NCBI RefSeq assembly: GCF_000346465.2
Contig: NC_034011.1
Coordinates: forward strand, 21,712,264-21,776,263
DNA length: 64,000 bases
Direction of reading: 5' to 3'
Source of the DNA: Prunus persica
Taxonomy: Eukaryota > Streptophyta > Magnoliopsida > Rosales > Rosaceae
A program made the position numbers and the translations under genes. Each line of letters starts with the position of its first letter. Within the stretch, counting starts at the first letter, position 1. This document shows, one piece after another, positions 14,597 through 28,446 of this stretch. The notes below the pieces were generated by a model that made no database searches, was not told where the DNA came from, and saw nothing but the letters and a program-made list of their open reading frames with translations.

Positions 14597-17189
14597 AGCC
14601 AGGCATGAGTTCCCAGTTTCCCTGCATTGCCAAAGCCTGCTTGTGTGTTTGAATTGTGCCCTTGTAAAATATAATTGCTGCTATGTATTGACCTGAGATA
14701 AAGGAATAAAAGGAAGGAGAGCCAAGATCTGATTGTATTATATGATTATTCAACTGTATCTTTTGTGCATGTGACGATGGATCTATGTTTTTGCTGGACA
14801 TAGAATGAAGCAAAGAATTTAGAGAAAAAAAGTTGAATATTTAATGAGAAAGATGTCTGCCATTCACTGTGAGTGGATCATTGGCAAATGTGAAAATGCT
14901 GTTAACTTTACATTAACGTGCCGCCATGTTCCTGTTTACACAACTTTACAAATATGTTTCACCTACAATCTAATGTGCTCAAGTACAGGTCAACAACATC
15001 CATACCAGCATGAGTAATGTTTTAACCTACAAGCTACCAATTCAATGTATCAATGCTCACAATCAGCATACCGCATTACTGTCACACTAAAAAATTTCTT
15101 CTTTTTTTCCGCGACTAGCATTAAACACGTTGGATTGTGGAAGTTGACAATGCAAAATGAATGCCGCTAGAAATACAACTTTACAATTGAAGTTCAAACT
15201 TCGAAGTCCTTAAATTATGGGCGTGCCAAGCTTTCCACCTAGAGCTCCCACGTTCTCAATGTGAGTTGTATTTGAGTGCAGTGCTACAACTCTAGCCTTG
15301 AAATAGTAACATATCCCTGGAAGAGCCATGAAAAGAAAGAAATACCTTAAAACAAAGGACCTACCACTCCCATAATTTTCTTCCTACTTTTGGACACTGT
15401 TTTCTTCTTCTTTCTTTTTCATGCCAGTAAACCTAGCAAGAGCAAATAAGTCCAATACTAGTGCTTCGCTTTAGAGCTCAGATCCCATTCATGGCCCACG
15501 TGTCCACATTCCAACAGTCAAAAAGCACAGAAATAAGTAGCCGTTTGAAATGTACAGACGTGGGCCCTACCTTTTCGGCTGCCAACATAAAGAGACACTC
15601 AATTCACCTTCCCACATGCCGACAACCAAAATCCCAGTGGCCCCAGCGATTACAAAAAAACTCTCCTTCTCTTTTCCGTTTCTAACACAGATTCAACTTT
15701 TAATTTCCTCATTAATTCCAAAATTACATATTTTAATTATCCATTAAATCGAAAACCATAACCGAAGCGACTGTTAGTAACATCGTCATCACTAACGTTG
15801 CTTCGTTTGATTCGTTTCCCTAGCCGACTGACAGCGACTCGCGTCTTTTAACCAACACTTTCCGTCGCTTTCTCTACACAGCAGGCGCATTTTAGCACCA
15901 GCCACTGTCTTCACCGGCCTGCGACTTTCAAGGCCCCTGCTTTGTCTGGAGAGCCTTTTTATATTGCTTTTCGTGCTTTCCGGTTGAACTCAGACGCTGC
16001 GTTTTGGTCTTGATGAGGACTTGAGGTTGTTGTGTTTGGCTTGTCAAGGAGAGAAGAAGTGAGTTCAGTTCGTCCGGCGTAATAGAGGTAAGACTGCTTG
16101 TGCTTCTGAATCTTAAAGCTTAATGCGTGTTTGGTTGTCGAGAAAGTTCGGAGGGGAAGGATCCAATACGTACAGACTTCAAAAGATTGTGACTTTTTTC
16201 TTTACTTGATTTGGTTTTCTGTAAGTGTAAAATCTTTGAATTTTGTTGTTTGTTTGTTTACTGAGAAATGAAATAGCGGGGAAGAGAACGAGAAAATGCA
16301 CTCTTCCGTCTGTGATTTTCTAACGGATATCTAAGTTTTGGATCGTTCTCTTGATCAATTATCACTCTTTTTTTCAGTCCGATCTCTGTTTTTTTATGAC
16401 AAATTTGTGTTCTTTTTTCTAAGTCCCAATGCAAAGGAATTGAAAGTTATTCAACAGAATCTGCTGGTTGTTGTTGTATTTGATGTATTCGTTTTAATGC
16501 TGCAATATTGTTCACAAAATTATCACTTTTAGTATCTGAGATATTGGAAATTGTTTAGAAACTTATTCTGCGTTTTTATTTTGAGATGATGCGAAAAAGC
16601 TTGCTTTGAAAGGCATGCACTACAGAGATCACCTTTGCTTCTGGTTGCTTTATCGGGTCCAGTTCATATCAGTTCCCTTGTTTAGGCCTATTTACATGGA
16701 ACCCCATGTCTTCTTGTTCTGTCGGTGGCATGTATTTTCATTTAACTTTTTTTAAATTTCATATGTGCCAACCATTGTATTTATGAAATTACAATCTTGC
16801 CTTTTTTCTATAACTTCAAACCACAAGGTTTCCATACAAATAAAAATAGAGGCCTAACCACATAGGGGTGTCCTTCCCTTATTTGTTTTGAGGGACTGGT
16901 ATTCTCATAAAGGAGAGGTTCTTTTGCAGTGAACCACCGACGTCCAAGAGAAGTCCAAGTTTTTAATTTAGACCCTTCTTTCCTTTTACTCTGCAATAGA
17001 GGATTTTGCTGACTCCAAGGCTCTCTTCTTCTCTTTTCTCTCAGTATTATTAGAACGACGCCGTGTGCAAACCAATATCCCTATGTCTATTTCTATTTTA
17101 TCTTATTTAATTGAGAATATTAAAGCTTACCCTCTTTTTTGATCCATATTACAGAAGGATCATTCACGTATATTTCTTTGAAGTGAGAT
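14597..17189. other. Intergenic region and 5' leader of the OSCA gene
   Basis: The first 200-300 bases are the likely 3' UTR of the UFD1-family gene. About 15.8-16.09 kb probably holds the transcription start and a non-coding first exon of the OSCA gene. A donor at 16088 (GAG|GTAAGA) and an acceptor before 17155 (TTACAG) would define a 1.07-kb leader intron. No other gene is seen. Confidence 0.5.
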
Positions 17190-20100
17190 ATGGCTACACT
17201 GAATGATATAGCAGTTGCAGCAGCCATCAATATTCTCACTGCATGTGCTTTCTTTGTGGCATTTGCCATACTTCGTATTCAACCCGTCAATGATAGGGTC
17301 TACTTTCCGAAATGGTATATTAAAGGGTTAAGGAGCAGTCCATCGAGTGGAGGAGCACTTGTAAGCAAGTTTGTGAATCTGGACTTCAGATCATATGCCA
17401 AATTCCTGAATTGGATGCCTGCTGCCTTACAAATGCCAGAACCTGAGCTAATTGACCATGCAGGGTTGGACTCTGCTGCTTACTTGAGGATTTACTTGAT
17501 AGGGTATGCTTTGGTAGATCATCTTTTGCTTCAGTTCATTAGCAGCTATATTTACTTGAAGGGTTGGTCTCTTAATTACAGTTTTCTTTTTCTTTTCTTT
17601 TTAAATGCAATTATATACTTTGATGAGAATAAAGATGCAGGTACATAAGAATGTCATTATGTAAAAATTCTATTATGTGACTAAGTATCTGCTATATGTA
17701 TGATGTGTGTGCAACTTCCAATAATTTGAAGGACTTGAATACGAAGTATACTACACTACGGACAGGTTAAGGTTGTTCAGATCTCTAAATGGAGAACTCA
17801 TATGGTATCAATATTAAATTTTGAAACTGATAGTTGTTTTACATTTTTCTAATTACCATGTCCCGTTATATCCTAAATCAGTGTAGATAATTTGAATAGC
17901 ATATGGCAAGTGTTTCAAGTATCTTGTCAACCCATATCTGTCTTTGCATAAATTGTTTTCTGCATTGGCTGAATATATCTCTTCTTTCTGGCTCTGATTT
18001 TCAATGTTTGTCTTGTTTGACTGATGGTGAGATTTTGGCCCATTAAAGTGCAGGCTAAAAATATTTGTACCCATCGCATTCGTAGCATTTGCAGTCATGG
18101 TCCCGGTCAATTGGACCAATAGCACCCTAAAGAATTCAAATGTAGTTTTCAGCAACATAGATGAGCTCTCTATTTCAAACGTTCCTGTTGGATCAAGTAG
18201 GTATGCAATACATTCTTCACAAATTTCTAATATTGCACAACTTTTTGTTTTATTTTATAAGTTTTGCTATTTTTTCCTCAAGTGTGCACGGGAAGTGTAT
18301 GTGTGTGTTCAACTTTTAGTTATGAACTTCTTAGTTTGTCTTAATTGAGAAGAATTAGCTTTTAAACTAATATGCAAATATTAATGTGAACCTGCCTAGT
18401 TTCTGCCAATCAAAATAAGATAAAAATAATGAAGCTCTCCCAAAGGAATTATTGTTTTTCCCCTGAATTTCAGAAATGGATTATACAAAGAAGCTCTGTA
18501 AAATAATTATTAAAATATTGATCTGTGTACATTTTCATGAATTGAGTATGAAAATCCAACTTCAGATGATTATTTACATTTGATGCAGACTTGGGAGTCA
18601 GTTAGATGTTACTGTGCATGGAAACTTGTTTAAAATCCAAGGATTTTATCTTCTGATGATTATTTAACTTTTGATGCAGATTTTGGACTCATTTAGTAAT
18701 GGCTTATGCTTTTACATTGTGGACATGCTATGTATTGAAAAGGGAGTATGAGAAGGTTGCATCAATGAGGTTGCATTTTCTTGCATCAGACCAGAGGCGC
18801 GCTGATCAGTTCACAGTAATATCAACTTGATGTATTCTCAAGCTTACTTATATGATAAATAAATTGACATTGAAGCCTAATATTGAGGACCTACTAGGGC
18901 GGGCTGGGGTCAAGGGGTTAAATTTATATGTTAAATTGAACTTGAAGTCAGTCTTATCATGCAAGTTTCTACTTGAACTTAATTTCTTTATGCTGTTTCA
19001 AGACATAAATTATGAGTTGATATTACCAGGAGTTAAGTGTTCGGTATATTTGCACACAAAAGTCTTGTTTTCCCTTTTTACTCATCAATTTAGACCAACA
19101 TTTCCTCTGTATTTGTACAGACTATGATCTTTACTTTTGTCTACACATGTCATCACTACATGATATATATCCTTACTGCTATGTACTTTAAACATTTCTT
19201 TTTACTTTTCTTGATCTTAAATGTTGTGAAATATATAAATTTGGTAGGTACTGGTTAGAAACGTGCCACCAGATCCTGATGAAACAGTTAGTCAGCTTGT
19301 GGAACATTTTTTTCTGGTCAACCATCCAGACCACTATCTCACTCATCAGGTTTGATCCTTTTGCTTTCCCTTACATCCATAAATACTATACTTACATTAC
19401 ACTAGCCACTTACACAACCTGCTCTTCTTCCATGTTTCTGGTTTTGTTTTTATTGCTGAAGTATTTGCATGCAGGTTGTTTACAATGCAAACAAACTTTC
19501 TAAATTAGTCAATGAGAAGAAGAAGTTACAGAATTGGCTTGACTACTATCAACTTAAATTGTCTAGAAATCCATCCAAAAGACCATCTAAGAAGGTACTG
19601 CATTCTTCTTTTTCTTTCCTTTCCTTTTCTTTTCAACATGCTATTTTCTCATATCCATTAACAATGTCTTGTGAGCAGACTGGATTTCTTGGTCTTTGGG
19701 GTAATCGGGTGGATGCTATTGATTTCTATACATCTGAGATTGAGAGGCTATTAAAAGAAGTAAGTAGCACTTAACTATTTTGAAAATGATTCCGCCTCAC
19801 TTGCTCTATGTTGTACTGAAGACAAGGAAAGCTCCAGAGTGAGCTCAACTCCTGATTTGCTACTTATTGTTCCTTCTGTCATTGTGCATACTTCGGTTAT
19901 TCCTTCGGAGGCTTTTTTTATTAGATTTTTTATTGTATTTTTGTTCCTCTAGCATATTCCCTTGTACTTTAAAGCCATTTAGTTAATAGATCAATTATTT
20001 TAAAAACCATTTTATTGCACAAATATCAGACTAGAGAGGCTTTTCAGCTCACATAGTGCTTGCTCCTAGCATTTTTAGTGGAATGCGGGGGTTAAATTGT

Positions 20101-22179
20101 GAATTTACTGAAGCATGGGATTACTCACGTTCTTTCTTTTTCAAATTTACTTTTGACAGATATCTTCAGAGAGAGATAAGATTACAAGCAACCCTAAATC
20201 TATCATGCCAGCAGCATTTGTGTCCTTCAGAACTCGATGGAATGCCGCTGTTTGTGCACAAACTCAGCAATCCAGAAACCCAACTATATGGTTGACTGAG
20301 TGGGCTCCGGAACCCCGTGATGTTTGTTGGGATAACCTGGCAATCCCCTATGTTTCATTGACAATCAGGAGGCTTGTAGTTGCCGTTGCTTTCTTCTTCC
20401 TCACCTTCTTTTTTATGATACCCATTGCATTTGTACAATCCCTTGCAAACATTGAGGGTATTGAGAAAGCAGTCCCCTTCCTAAAGCCCGTTATTGAAGT
20501 GTAAGTATTGCTCAACACTTAATTACTTTTACTACCATCAGCATGCACTAACAGCATCCTGTTTGTCATGCAGGAAATTTATAAAATCATTTATCCAAGG
20601 TTTCCTACCTGGAATTGCTTTGAAGATTTTTCTCATATTCCTTCCTACTATTTTGATGATAATGTCCAAATTTGAAGGATTTAATAGCATATCAGCTCTA
20701 GAGAGGAGATCGGCTACTAGATATTATATTTTCCAATTTGTCAACGTATTTCTTGGGAGCATAATCACTGGAACTGCGTTTCAACAACTAGATAAATTCA
20801 TCCACCAATCTGCTAATGAGTATGTTCTTGTATCTGCACCTTTACTTATTTTAGTTTGGTGTACTATGAGAGATACTTACTTATAATATAAGAAAGCTTT
20901 TTTTTCTTTTCATACATATACAAAGTCCTATAAGAAGCTATACCATTTTTGACATATTGATCCAGCTTATTGGGTCTACAATGAATATAAGCTTCATCTC
21001 TCTGTATCCGATGTTGAGATTGCTGCTTTGATACAAAAAGTTCTGATATATGATTAATTGGCTATTTGTGCAGGATCCCAAAGACAATTGGTGTTTCAAT
21101 TCCAATGAAGGCAACTTTCTTTATAACTTATATAATGGTCGATGGGTGGGCCGGAGTTGCTGGGGAGATTCTAAGGTTGAAACCTTTGATTATTTATCAC
21201 TTGAAAAATTTCCTCTTGGTGAAGACTGAAAAGGATAGGGAAGAGGCCATGGATCCAGGAACCCTTGGTTTCAACACCGGTGAACCTCAAATACAACTCT
21301 ATTTCTTACTTGGCCTTGTTTATGCTGTGGTGTCGCCAATCCTACTTCCATTCATAATAGTATTCTTTGGCCTGGCATATGTTGTTTATCGTCATCAGGT
21401 TAGTTTTACATTTTTCTAACAGAAGGTTTTGTTATTTGTTGGCCAGATAACAAGAATTCATTTATGCAATCCCTTGACTCAGTACTTCTGCTAAATTCTA
21501 ATGTTGTTTTCCAATATTTCTAGATTATAAATGTCTATAATCAGGAGTATGAAAGCGCTGCAGCATTCTGGCCTGATGTCCATGGGCGCATCATAACAGC
21601 ACTTATCGTCTCACAACTGCTACTGATGGGGTTGTTAAGCACTAAAGAAGCTGCTCAGTCAACGCCACTGCTTATCACACTCCCAGTGTTGACCATATGG
21701 TTCCATAGATTTTGCAAAGGCTGCTACGAACCTGCTTTCATCAGATATCCATTACAGGTATGTTAGATTTGCTATTGGGAGACCCGGTTCTATGTATTGG
21801 TTTCTGGTGCTTAAACATGTTCTTTGTTCTGATGAATTCGTTTAATTCAGTTTTCTTTTAAGGCATTTGGGTTTGTATTATGCTGATGCTGATGTTTTTC
21901 TATGGTGAATTGCAGGAAGCAATGATGAAAGATACATTAGAACGTGCAAGAGAGCCAAATCTGAACTTGAAAGGCTTCCTTCAAAATGCATACATCCACC
22001 CAGTTTTCAAGGGTGAAGATGACAGTGAGAATGAAGCAGCCGCCGAAGAATGCGAGAAGGAGCCCGCAGTCGTGCCAACGAAACGCCAGTCTCGAAGGAA
22101 TACACCATTGCCCAGCAAATATAGTGGTTCTTCATCATCATCCCTACCCGATGACACCCAGAAGATGCTCCGGCCTTAA
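17190..22179 (+). CDS. OSCA1: OSCA1/CSC1-like hyperosmolality-gated calcium-permeable channel
   Basis: Eleven exons (17190-17503, 18054-18200, 18680-18815, 19248-19349, 19475-19594, 19679-19759, 20160-20500, 20574-20819, 21074-21398, 21524-21757, 21916-22179) sum to 2310 nt, or 769 residues, the normal OSCA1 length. The start MATLNDIAVAAAINILTA is the conserved N-terminal membrane helix. Further helices follow, for example around LKIFVPIAFVAF, and the anoctamin-like pore region lies near GISIPMKATFFITYIMVDGW-type sequence in exon 9. The cytosolic loop between the early helices contains RNVPPDP. The tail is hydrophilic, with acidic and serine-rich stretches. OSCA proteins are dimeric mechanosensitive cation channels in plasma or inner membranes. 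Family membership is firm; the exact subgroup (OSCA1.1, 1.2 or 1.3-like) is not resolved. No breaks are seen. Confidence 0.95.
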
Positions 22180-22940
22180 GAGTCTGTACTATTACTCTTT
22201 GTTTTCTGTACATTTTTGGCTTAGGAGGTTGACACCAAGGGCATTGTAAATGGAAAAAGGAATTGTAGAGATAGAGGAAGTACTATAAGATGTTTCACTG
22301 TGTGGAGCAAAACAAATAGGTATATGATTCTTGGAAGATTTTGTAGTTGCTGCAATTGGGGGATTTGTTTTCTTGTTCTTATTATAGGAGAACAATTTCT
22401 TAATAGGTCCTTGTACTTTTACACGTCCTCTTGCACGGTGAGTAGAATTTCTTGGTCATGCAAATAACTTTGCTTCTTCCTTGGAGAAACCCAAATTCCA
22501 AATTTCTCTATTTCTTGCTTCTTACCAAATCCACCGCATTTTGAGCCCTTTTTTTTTTGGTTGAAAAACTTAAAAACAATGCTAGGCACATTTGTAAATG
22601 ACCTTGTGTGCGAAATTCTATAGTGAAGGTGTCGTATATAAATCCACCTCTATTAAATGGGTGGTACACAAAATGATATACCAAATATGATACGAACATA
22701 GGCCCACGTGTGCGCCCTACTCTTTTCTCAATTGGGCGGTGCATTTTTTAATATTTTAAGGAAGTAAAAACCAAAACAGACAATTCATTCCAACTCATCT
22801 ATGATTGGTGCGTTGAACTCAGCTGGTGGGCCCAGGCGACTCATACTCCTCCTCTTCCCTCTTTCCTTTCCTCGTTCTACAGTCTTTCAGTCTAAAGAGA
22901 ACAGCAATTAATTAATTGGAAGAGAAAAACGGACGAGGTG
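22180..22940. other. Intergenic, OSCA to DUF212 gene
   Basis: It holds the OSCA 3' UTR and the promoter and leader of the next gene. Nothing else is recognised. Confidence 0.5.
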
Positions 22941-24429
22941 ATGACGGCCGCGGATGCGACGACGTCGTCTTCACCGTCGACGACTGCAACGATCCCGTCG
23001 AACCTCCCTCTCATCTCTGCGTTCCTCGCCTGCGCTCTCGCTCAGTTCCTTAAGCTCTTCACCTCCTGGTCCGTACAGTTTCTCATTCCTCCAATTTCAA
23101 TTTTTTCCGCAGCTGAACTTTTCAATTTGAGAAATAAATTTGGAAATTTTAGAGTCAAATGGGTGAAAATTGAGTGTTTTGGGTTGCTGCTCTCAGGTAC
23201 AAAGAAAGGAGATGGGATTCGAAGCGAATGCTCGATTCCGGCGGAATGCCGTCGTCGCATTCGGCCACGGTGACGGCTCTGGCGGTCGCCATTGGCCTTC
23301 AAGATGGCGTCGGAGGACCCGCTTTCGCCATTGCTCTGGTCTTAGCATGCATTGTATGTAGAAAAGTTTACCTTTTTTTTTCCCTAAATATCATGTTTAG
23401 TCAAAACGATACCGTGTATTTACATATTGTATTTTCCAGGTGATGTATGATGCCTCCGGAGTGAGACTTCATGCTGGTCGGCAAGCCGAGGTAACATCTC
23501 CTTGTGTGAGCTTAGATGCTTAAAATTATGAGCTTGTTTTATATAGAAATGGGAATCGTTTTTGTGTACATGTTATGTTGATAGACTTTCAATTTTGGGT
23601 GTTTGGTAAGAGAAGATTATCGTGTGTGCTTTTTGATATGATTAATTTATCACATGGATGGGTGTTGCAGTTGCTGAACCAAATTGTGTACGAGCTTCCT
23701 CCGGAGCATCCTTTGTCCAGTGTTAGACCTCTGCGCGATTCACTTGGACATACTCCCTTGCAGGTTTGTTGCACTACTCTTGCTTGCTGCACATCACTTG
23801 AGTAAATCGGAAGATTAGCTCACCATGTTATTAGAAAATTATGTTGTCTTAATATTCATGTTTTGATTTTAAGCTCATTGTGGTTGCCGTGAAGCAGGGC
23901 AATTAGTAATCCCATTCGGCTGATGGTCCTTAGCTAATTAAACTAGAAAAGAAAATTTTCTTTGTCCCCATAATTCATTTCCTAGCCAGAGTAGTAAATC
24001 GTGTGAACATGTTCATTATCCAGTGACATTTTGTTGCAAAGTAGCTGTCCGGTGATGCTTCTTGTTTGCTTGTATAGTTAGCAAATGCAATAGTCTTACT
24101 CTGTCATGCTGGCTCCACTGGACAAAGCTAGAATGTACATCGACCATTGTTATTATGGATCGACCACTTCATTCTTATCATCATGAAGTAGTTAGTAATT
24201 ACAAGGTTTAGCTTCAGAGAAATACAGGTTTAGACATACATGCATTGTAGTTAAGTTATCTTGTACGGTAACCATTATTATAGCTTTGTTGAGGGGGAGC
24301 TTTTTGAGTAAGATATTCATAATCTTAATCTTCAAGTATCAATGAAATTTTTATTTGGTTTGGTCTCAGGTTGTTGCTGGTGCCGTGCTGGGATGCGTAG
24401 TGGCATATCTAATGCGGAACACCAAATAA
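22941..24429 (+). CDS. DUF212 / acid phosphatase-vanadium haloperoxidase-related membrane protein
   Basis: Exons 22941-23068, 23197-23353, 23440-23490, 23671-23763 and 24370-24429 sum to 489 nt, or 162 residues. ATG at 22941 follows a GGTG context and precedes a Thr/Ser/Ala-rich leader of about 22 residues. The core then contains the first helix (LPLISAFLACALAQFLKLF), the GGMPSSHSATVTALA block, VMYDASGVR and a closing helix (VVAGAVLGCVVAYLM). The PSSHSA stretch resembles the phosphatase motif of the PAP2 superfamily, but the other PAP2 motifs are not obvious, so enzymatic activity is unproven. Bacterial relatives are YuiD-like. Function in plants is unknown to me. Confidence 0.92.
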
Positions 24430-25179
24430 GATATCTTACGACCGATACCTGATTCTTTGAGCTTCATACTGATTAGCTATTGACTGGAGGCCGTAGTTTT
24501 GGAAAGGGCAAGGGAAGGGCAGAGAAAGAGCTGATGTAGGATGAGTTCCTAATTGTTGAAAGCATGTAAAGGCATTTACAGAATAGGGGCCTCCACCTAG
24601 ATGCTGGGGTGGGGGACTATATTCTTTTGATGGATTTGAACATTGTTGTTGTGTATACAGAAGTTACCTTCACTAAATAAAAGACACCCCTTTGTGAAAC
24701 CGTTGATGTTCCAGATTGTATTCTTCTTTTTACTGGCGTTTACTGTCAGTTTTTCTGTAATTTGCTGACATGATTAACAGGCCGCTCGGCTTTAATATGA
24801 TTTTTAAGCTACGAGAATAAGGCCAGAAGTGCATCTTCAAGTCTATACAGTTGCTGAGTTTCCGATTATGATATTGTAACGGATATTAATTTGGTTATTT
24901 AAGCCTAATTCATGCTGCTAGAGTTTGCCAAAAACTATATTAAAGAAAGAAATAATAAAATAAACAGAAGAGGCTTTAAGATTGAAAAATGGTTCTTAAC
25001 AAATAACAGACTCGGAGAAACAGAAATGCATAAGTGCAGTTTCAGCTTTCCTTATTAATTAACTCTTCAATCCACAAGCACCTTCAAACATCGAAGTTGA
25101 AAACGGTTCCTTCAATTCTCTCTCTCTCACGCATATACACAGAGGCACTTGCAAAGAAATAGTGAGAACAAAACTAACC
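24430..25179. other. Intergenic, DUF212 to GT14 gene
   Basis: It contains the 3' UTR of the DUF212 gene, AT-rich DNA, and a CT-rich leader just before the GT14 start. Nothing else is recognised. Confidence 0.5.
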
Positions 25180-27764
25180 ATGACAAAGAAGAGAGCTTCA
25201 TCACCCATGCGCCAACTTTTGAGGTTGGTTACAGGTCTCATCATCATTGTCAGTATCTTTCTATGTCTATTGGCTTTCCTTAGAGTGCTCCATTTTCAGT
25301 CCAAGCTCCCACCATCATTCTTCACGTCTCAGAGGTCTCATGCTTTCATTCATGAAGATCAGTTTAAAGGCCCTCCGAAAGTTGCCTTCCTCTTCCTCGT
25401 TCATCGGGATCTTCCTCTTTATTTTCTCTGGGACACCTTCTTCAAGGTTTGCTTGCTAGCAAAAAGAAAGTGAAATCGGTTGTGAACAGAACCATAATAT
25501 GGAGAGAAGTTTTGATATGCTTTGTTGTGAGCTTTGCAGAATGGCGATGTGGCAAAGTTCTCGATTTATATTCGTTCAGAGCCTGGTTTTGCATTTGATG
25601 AATCAACCACAAGTTCTGCTTTCTTTTACGGTCGACAGCTGAACAACAGCATTCAGGTGTTCTTTTAGCTTCTTTGAACAAGTACAGCTTCAATTTGTTC
25701 ATATTTTACTTGGTTCCGTTCCTTCGTTTCTTAGTAAGATTTGTTGAAGTTTCTATAGAATAGTAGATGTTCTTGCACAGAAAGTATATGAGAAAAGGTT
25801 TTAGAAAGAAAAGCGAGGGAGAGAATCTGTTAGGCAATGAATGTAATCATGCACACACACACAGTGTGATCTCATTCCACTCTCATTATATTCTAGCAGT
25901 ACAAAAAGAATATCTCAACAACCAGAAAGTTGTACCAGCTTGTGAGCTGTACACTTGGCATAAATCTGGACATGTTAGTCCAACAATATGTGATGGCATA
26001 TGAGCCATACACTTGGCTAACTAACTAACTAACTAAACCTGGAAACAATTTATCCTTCAACAAGATTGACTGGCAATTATGCTGCAGGTAGTATGGGGAG
26101 AATCAAGTATGATAGAAGCAGAGCGCTTACTACTTGAAGAAGCTCTGTATGATCCAGCCAATCAAATATTTGCCCTTCTCTCAGATAGGTAGGTCTCGTC
26201 ACCTCTTATATATGCAAGTGACCTCTTCCAACTGTATCAAAAACAAACTAATTTGCACTTTTTGTGTCTATTTCTTCATTCGCAGCTGTGTGCCTCTGTA
26301 CAACTTCAGTTACATTTACAACTATGTAATGTCTTCTCCAAGAAGCTTTGTGGACAGGTATTTGATATCAGCAATGAATGTTTTTTAGAAGTGCTGGTTA
26401 AATTTTTGTGTTTCCTACACATATGGAAGAAACAGTGAAGCTGAACTTTTTGTAGTCTCTGCATTATAGCTTCATTGATGTTAAAGGATTTCGTTATGAT
26501 CCGAAGATGTCACCTACTATGCCTGAGAAGAGATGGCGAAAAGGATCCCAGGTTTTATATCTTCCATGTATATTTGCTGCAGTGAGATGGAATAAATAGT
26601 TCAACTGAACACAGTTCTGCTTTTCTTTTCTTTTCTTTTTCAAGATATTGATTCCTCCTATTGATGTAACGTCATGTTGATCTCATTCTCAGTGGATAAC
26701 TTTGGTTAGAAGACATGCAGAAATTGTTGTCGACGACCATACGGTTTTCCCCGTCTTCAGGAAATTCTGTATGGTATACAGGGAGGCTTTATCTGGTCCC
26801 ATTTCCATCTGCCTGAAAGTTTCTTTTGACATCTTGAAATGTTGCTCAATTTTCAGCGGCGGCCACCTATAGACCTGCGTTTGAAGAGGCAACTTCTTGT
26901 AAGGAAATACTGTCTTCTAAACTTTACATGAAAAAGAAGGAAGAAAAAAGGGTTTGCCCCTGGCCTTCAAAGCGTACGTATATACATGTGATGTGCCCGT
27001 TATTGTCCACGGGAGCATGATTTTGATTTCAAGTTTCTAATGCAGACAGTTCCGAAGTATCGCAATTGCATCCCAGATGAACATTACGTGCAGACATTAC
27101 TTGCAGTAAGCAGATGCTTTCTGTTCTTTCCTATATTAATAAACAAATGTTTTCTGTAGTTATAATCTTTTAAGATGTGCTTTGTTTTGGAAAGTTTATA
27201 GGGAATTTCATTCAAATTCTGCATTTGTGTGTTGTGACAAGATAAGTGGACTTGAGGACTAACTGGAACGAAGAACATTGACCTACACATCATGGAATCA
27301 GTCAACGATACCATGGAAAAGAAGGTCTTGGCACCCTATAACGTTTGATTATGCAGACGCAAGCCCTTGGAAGATGAGAGAAATTAAGGTGAGTAGTTCT
27401 AATGTCCCACATAAGAAACAAAGTCTATAAAACTTGTCCTGCTTGCGTTGCACGCATAACTTGATCAATTTAAATGGCCTAGGCTATCTTGTTTTCCTTC
27501 TGTGGATTGGATCCAGACACCAAACTTCATATGGCCTAAGATATATCAGTCTGCTTGTTTTTACTTTTTGATCATATTTGTTTTTTACAGGATATCGACC
27601 ATGTATACTATGAGTACGAACAACACACCGAGTTCTGCCATACCGGTTCCAAAATCGCTTCATGTTACTTGTTTGCAAGAAAATTCACTGTCGGAGCTGC
27701 CATGCGCATTCTGAGAGAAGGTTTGATTGGTCCTTATGATGTTACTGCAATACCAAACATGTGA
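25180..27764 (+). CDS. GT14 family (core-2/I-branching type) glycosyltransferase, interrupted by an in-frame stop
   Basis: Type II Golgi membrane glycosyltransferase family; plant members include BC10-like proteins that affect cell-wall glycans. Exons 25180-25446, 25540-25656, 26088-26188, 26286-26357, 26470-26551, 26693-26773, 26858-26899, 27046-27105, 27242-27388 and 27591-27764 would encode 380 residues. There is one N-terminal membrane helix (LVTGLIIIVSIFLCLLAFL). The catalytic region has KVAFLFLVHRDLPL, SDSCVPLYNF and NCIPDEHYVQTLL. Exon 9 carries TAA at 27260-27262, right before the conserved LERRTLTYTSWN block, where relatives have Glu. The product would stop after about 280 residues and lose the C-terminal 100. 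All other splice sites and frames are intact, so this is a recent nonsense allele, a young pseudogene, or a sequencing error. Confidence 0.85.
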
Positions 27765-28446
27765 CTAAACTGCAATACCAGATATGAGGAGGCCTCTATG
27801 AAAGGAAAATGAGATGGACACAACTCTTGCATCACAAGTAGTGGCCAATAGAACGCAATTGTACAAAGCAAAACATATTAACTATTTAAATGGTTGTAGT
27901 TGCTCACTAGTTTGTTCATATGAAATTCCTTTATTTTGATTTTGAATAGCAGAAAACCAAAAGTCAGTTTTGGCTACTAAATTCAATAAAACCATGAAGC
28001 TCTAAAACACCTGACCTTAAACAACCCTATTGATTCTCATCACTTAAAACCTTCAGCTACTGAAGTAGTTAGAGCAAAATGTATAGAAATGAAAGTTTTA
28101 CACTATTTTACTTTTAGGACTTTTAAACAGTCATCACATTGCACATGCATCGCTTATGTGAACCATCTAATTTTATTATTGTAACATCACGATAAAATGT
28201 TGGAAAAATGTGTAAAGCAAAGTGAAACTTTTTTTTTTTGTTTTGTTGGGTAATATTCAGGCAATAAAGATTGCTGCACAAAATGGATGGTCATAGTACG
28301 TATGACAAGCACCATAACAAATCTCTAACGTCAAAACCCCACAAAAATTTCAAACACAAAGTGGAGGGAAAACCTCTTCGTACCCATCAGTTCCCATCTC
28401 AACTCTCCCGTTCTCATACTTTCCCCAATTCAATCTTTCGATTACA
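27765..28446. other. Intergenic, GT14 to CAP-H gene
   Basis: It contains the 3' UTR of the GT14 gene and the promoter and leader of the CAP-H gene. Nothing else is recognised. Confidence 0.5.

Noticed and set aside
27260..27388. Alternative splice acceptors that might avoid the GT14 stop
   Set aside because: The AG sites after the stop give the wrong phase for the following conserved block, so none restores the protein.
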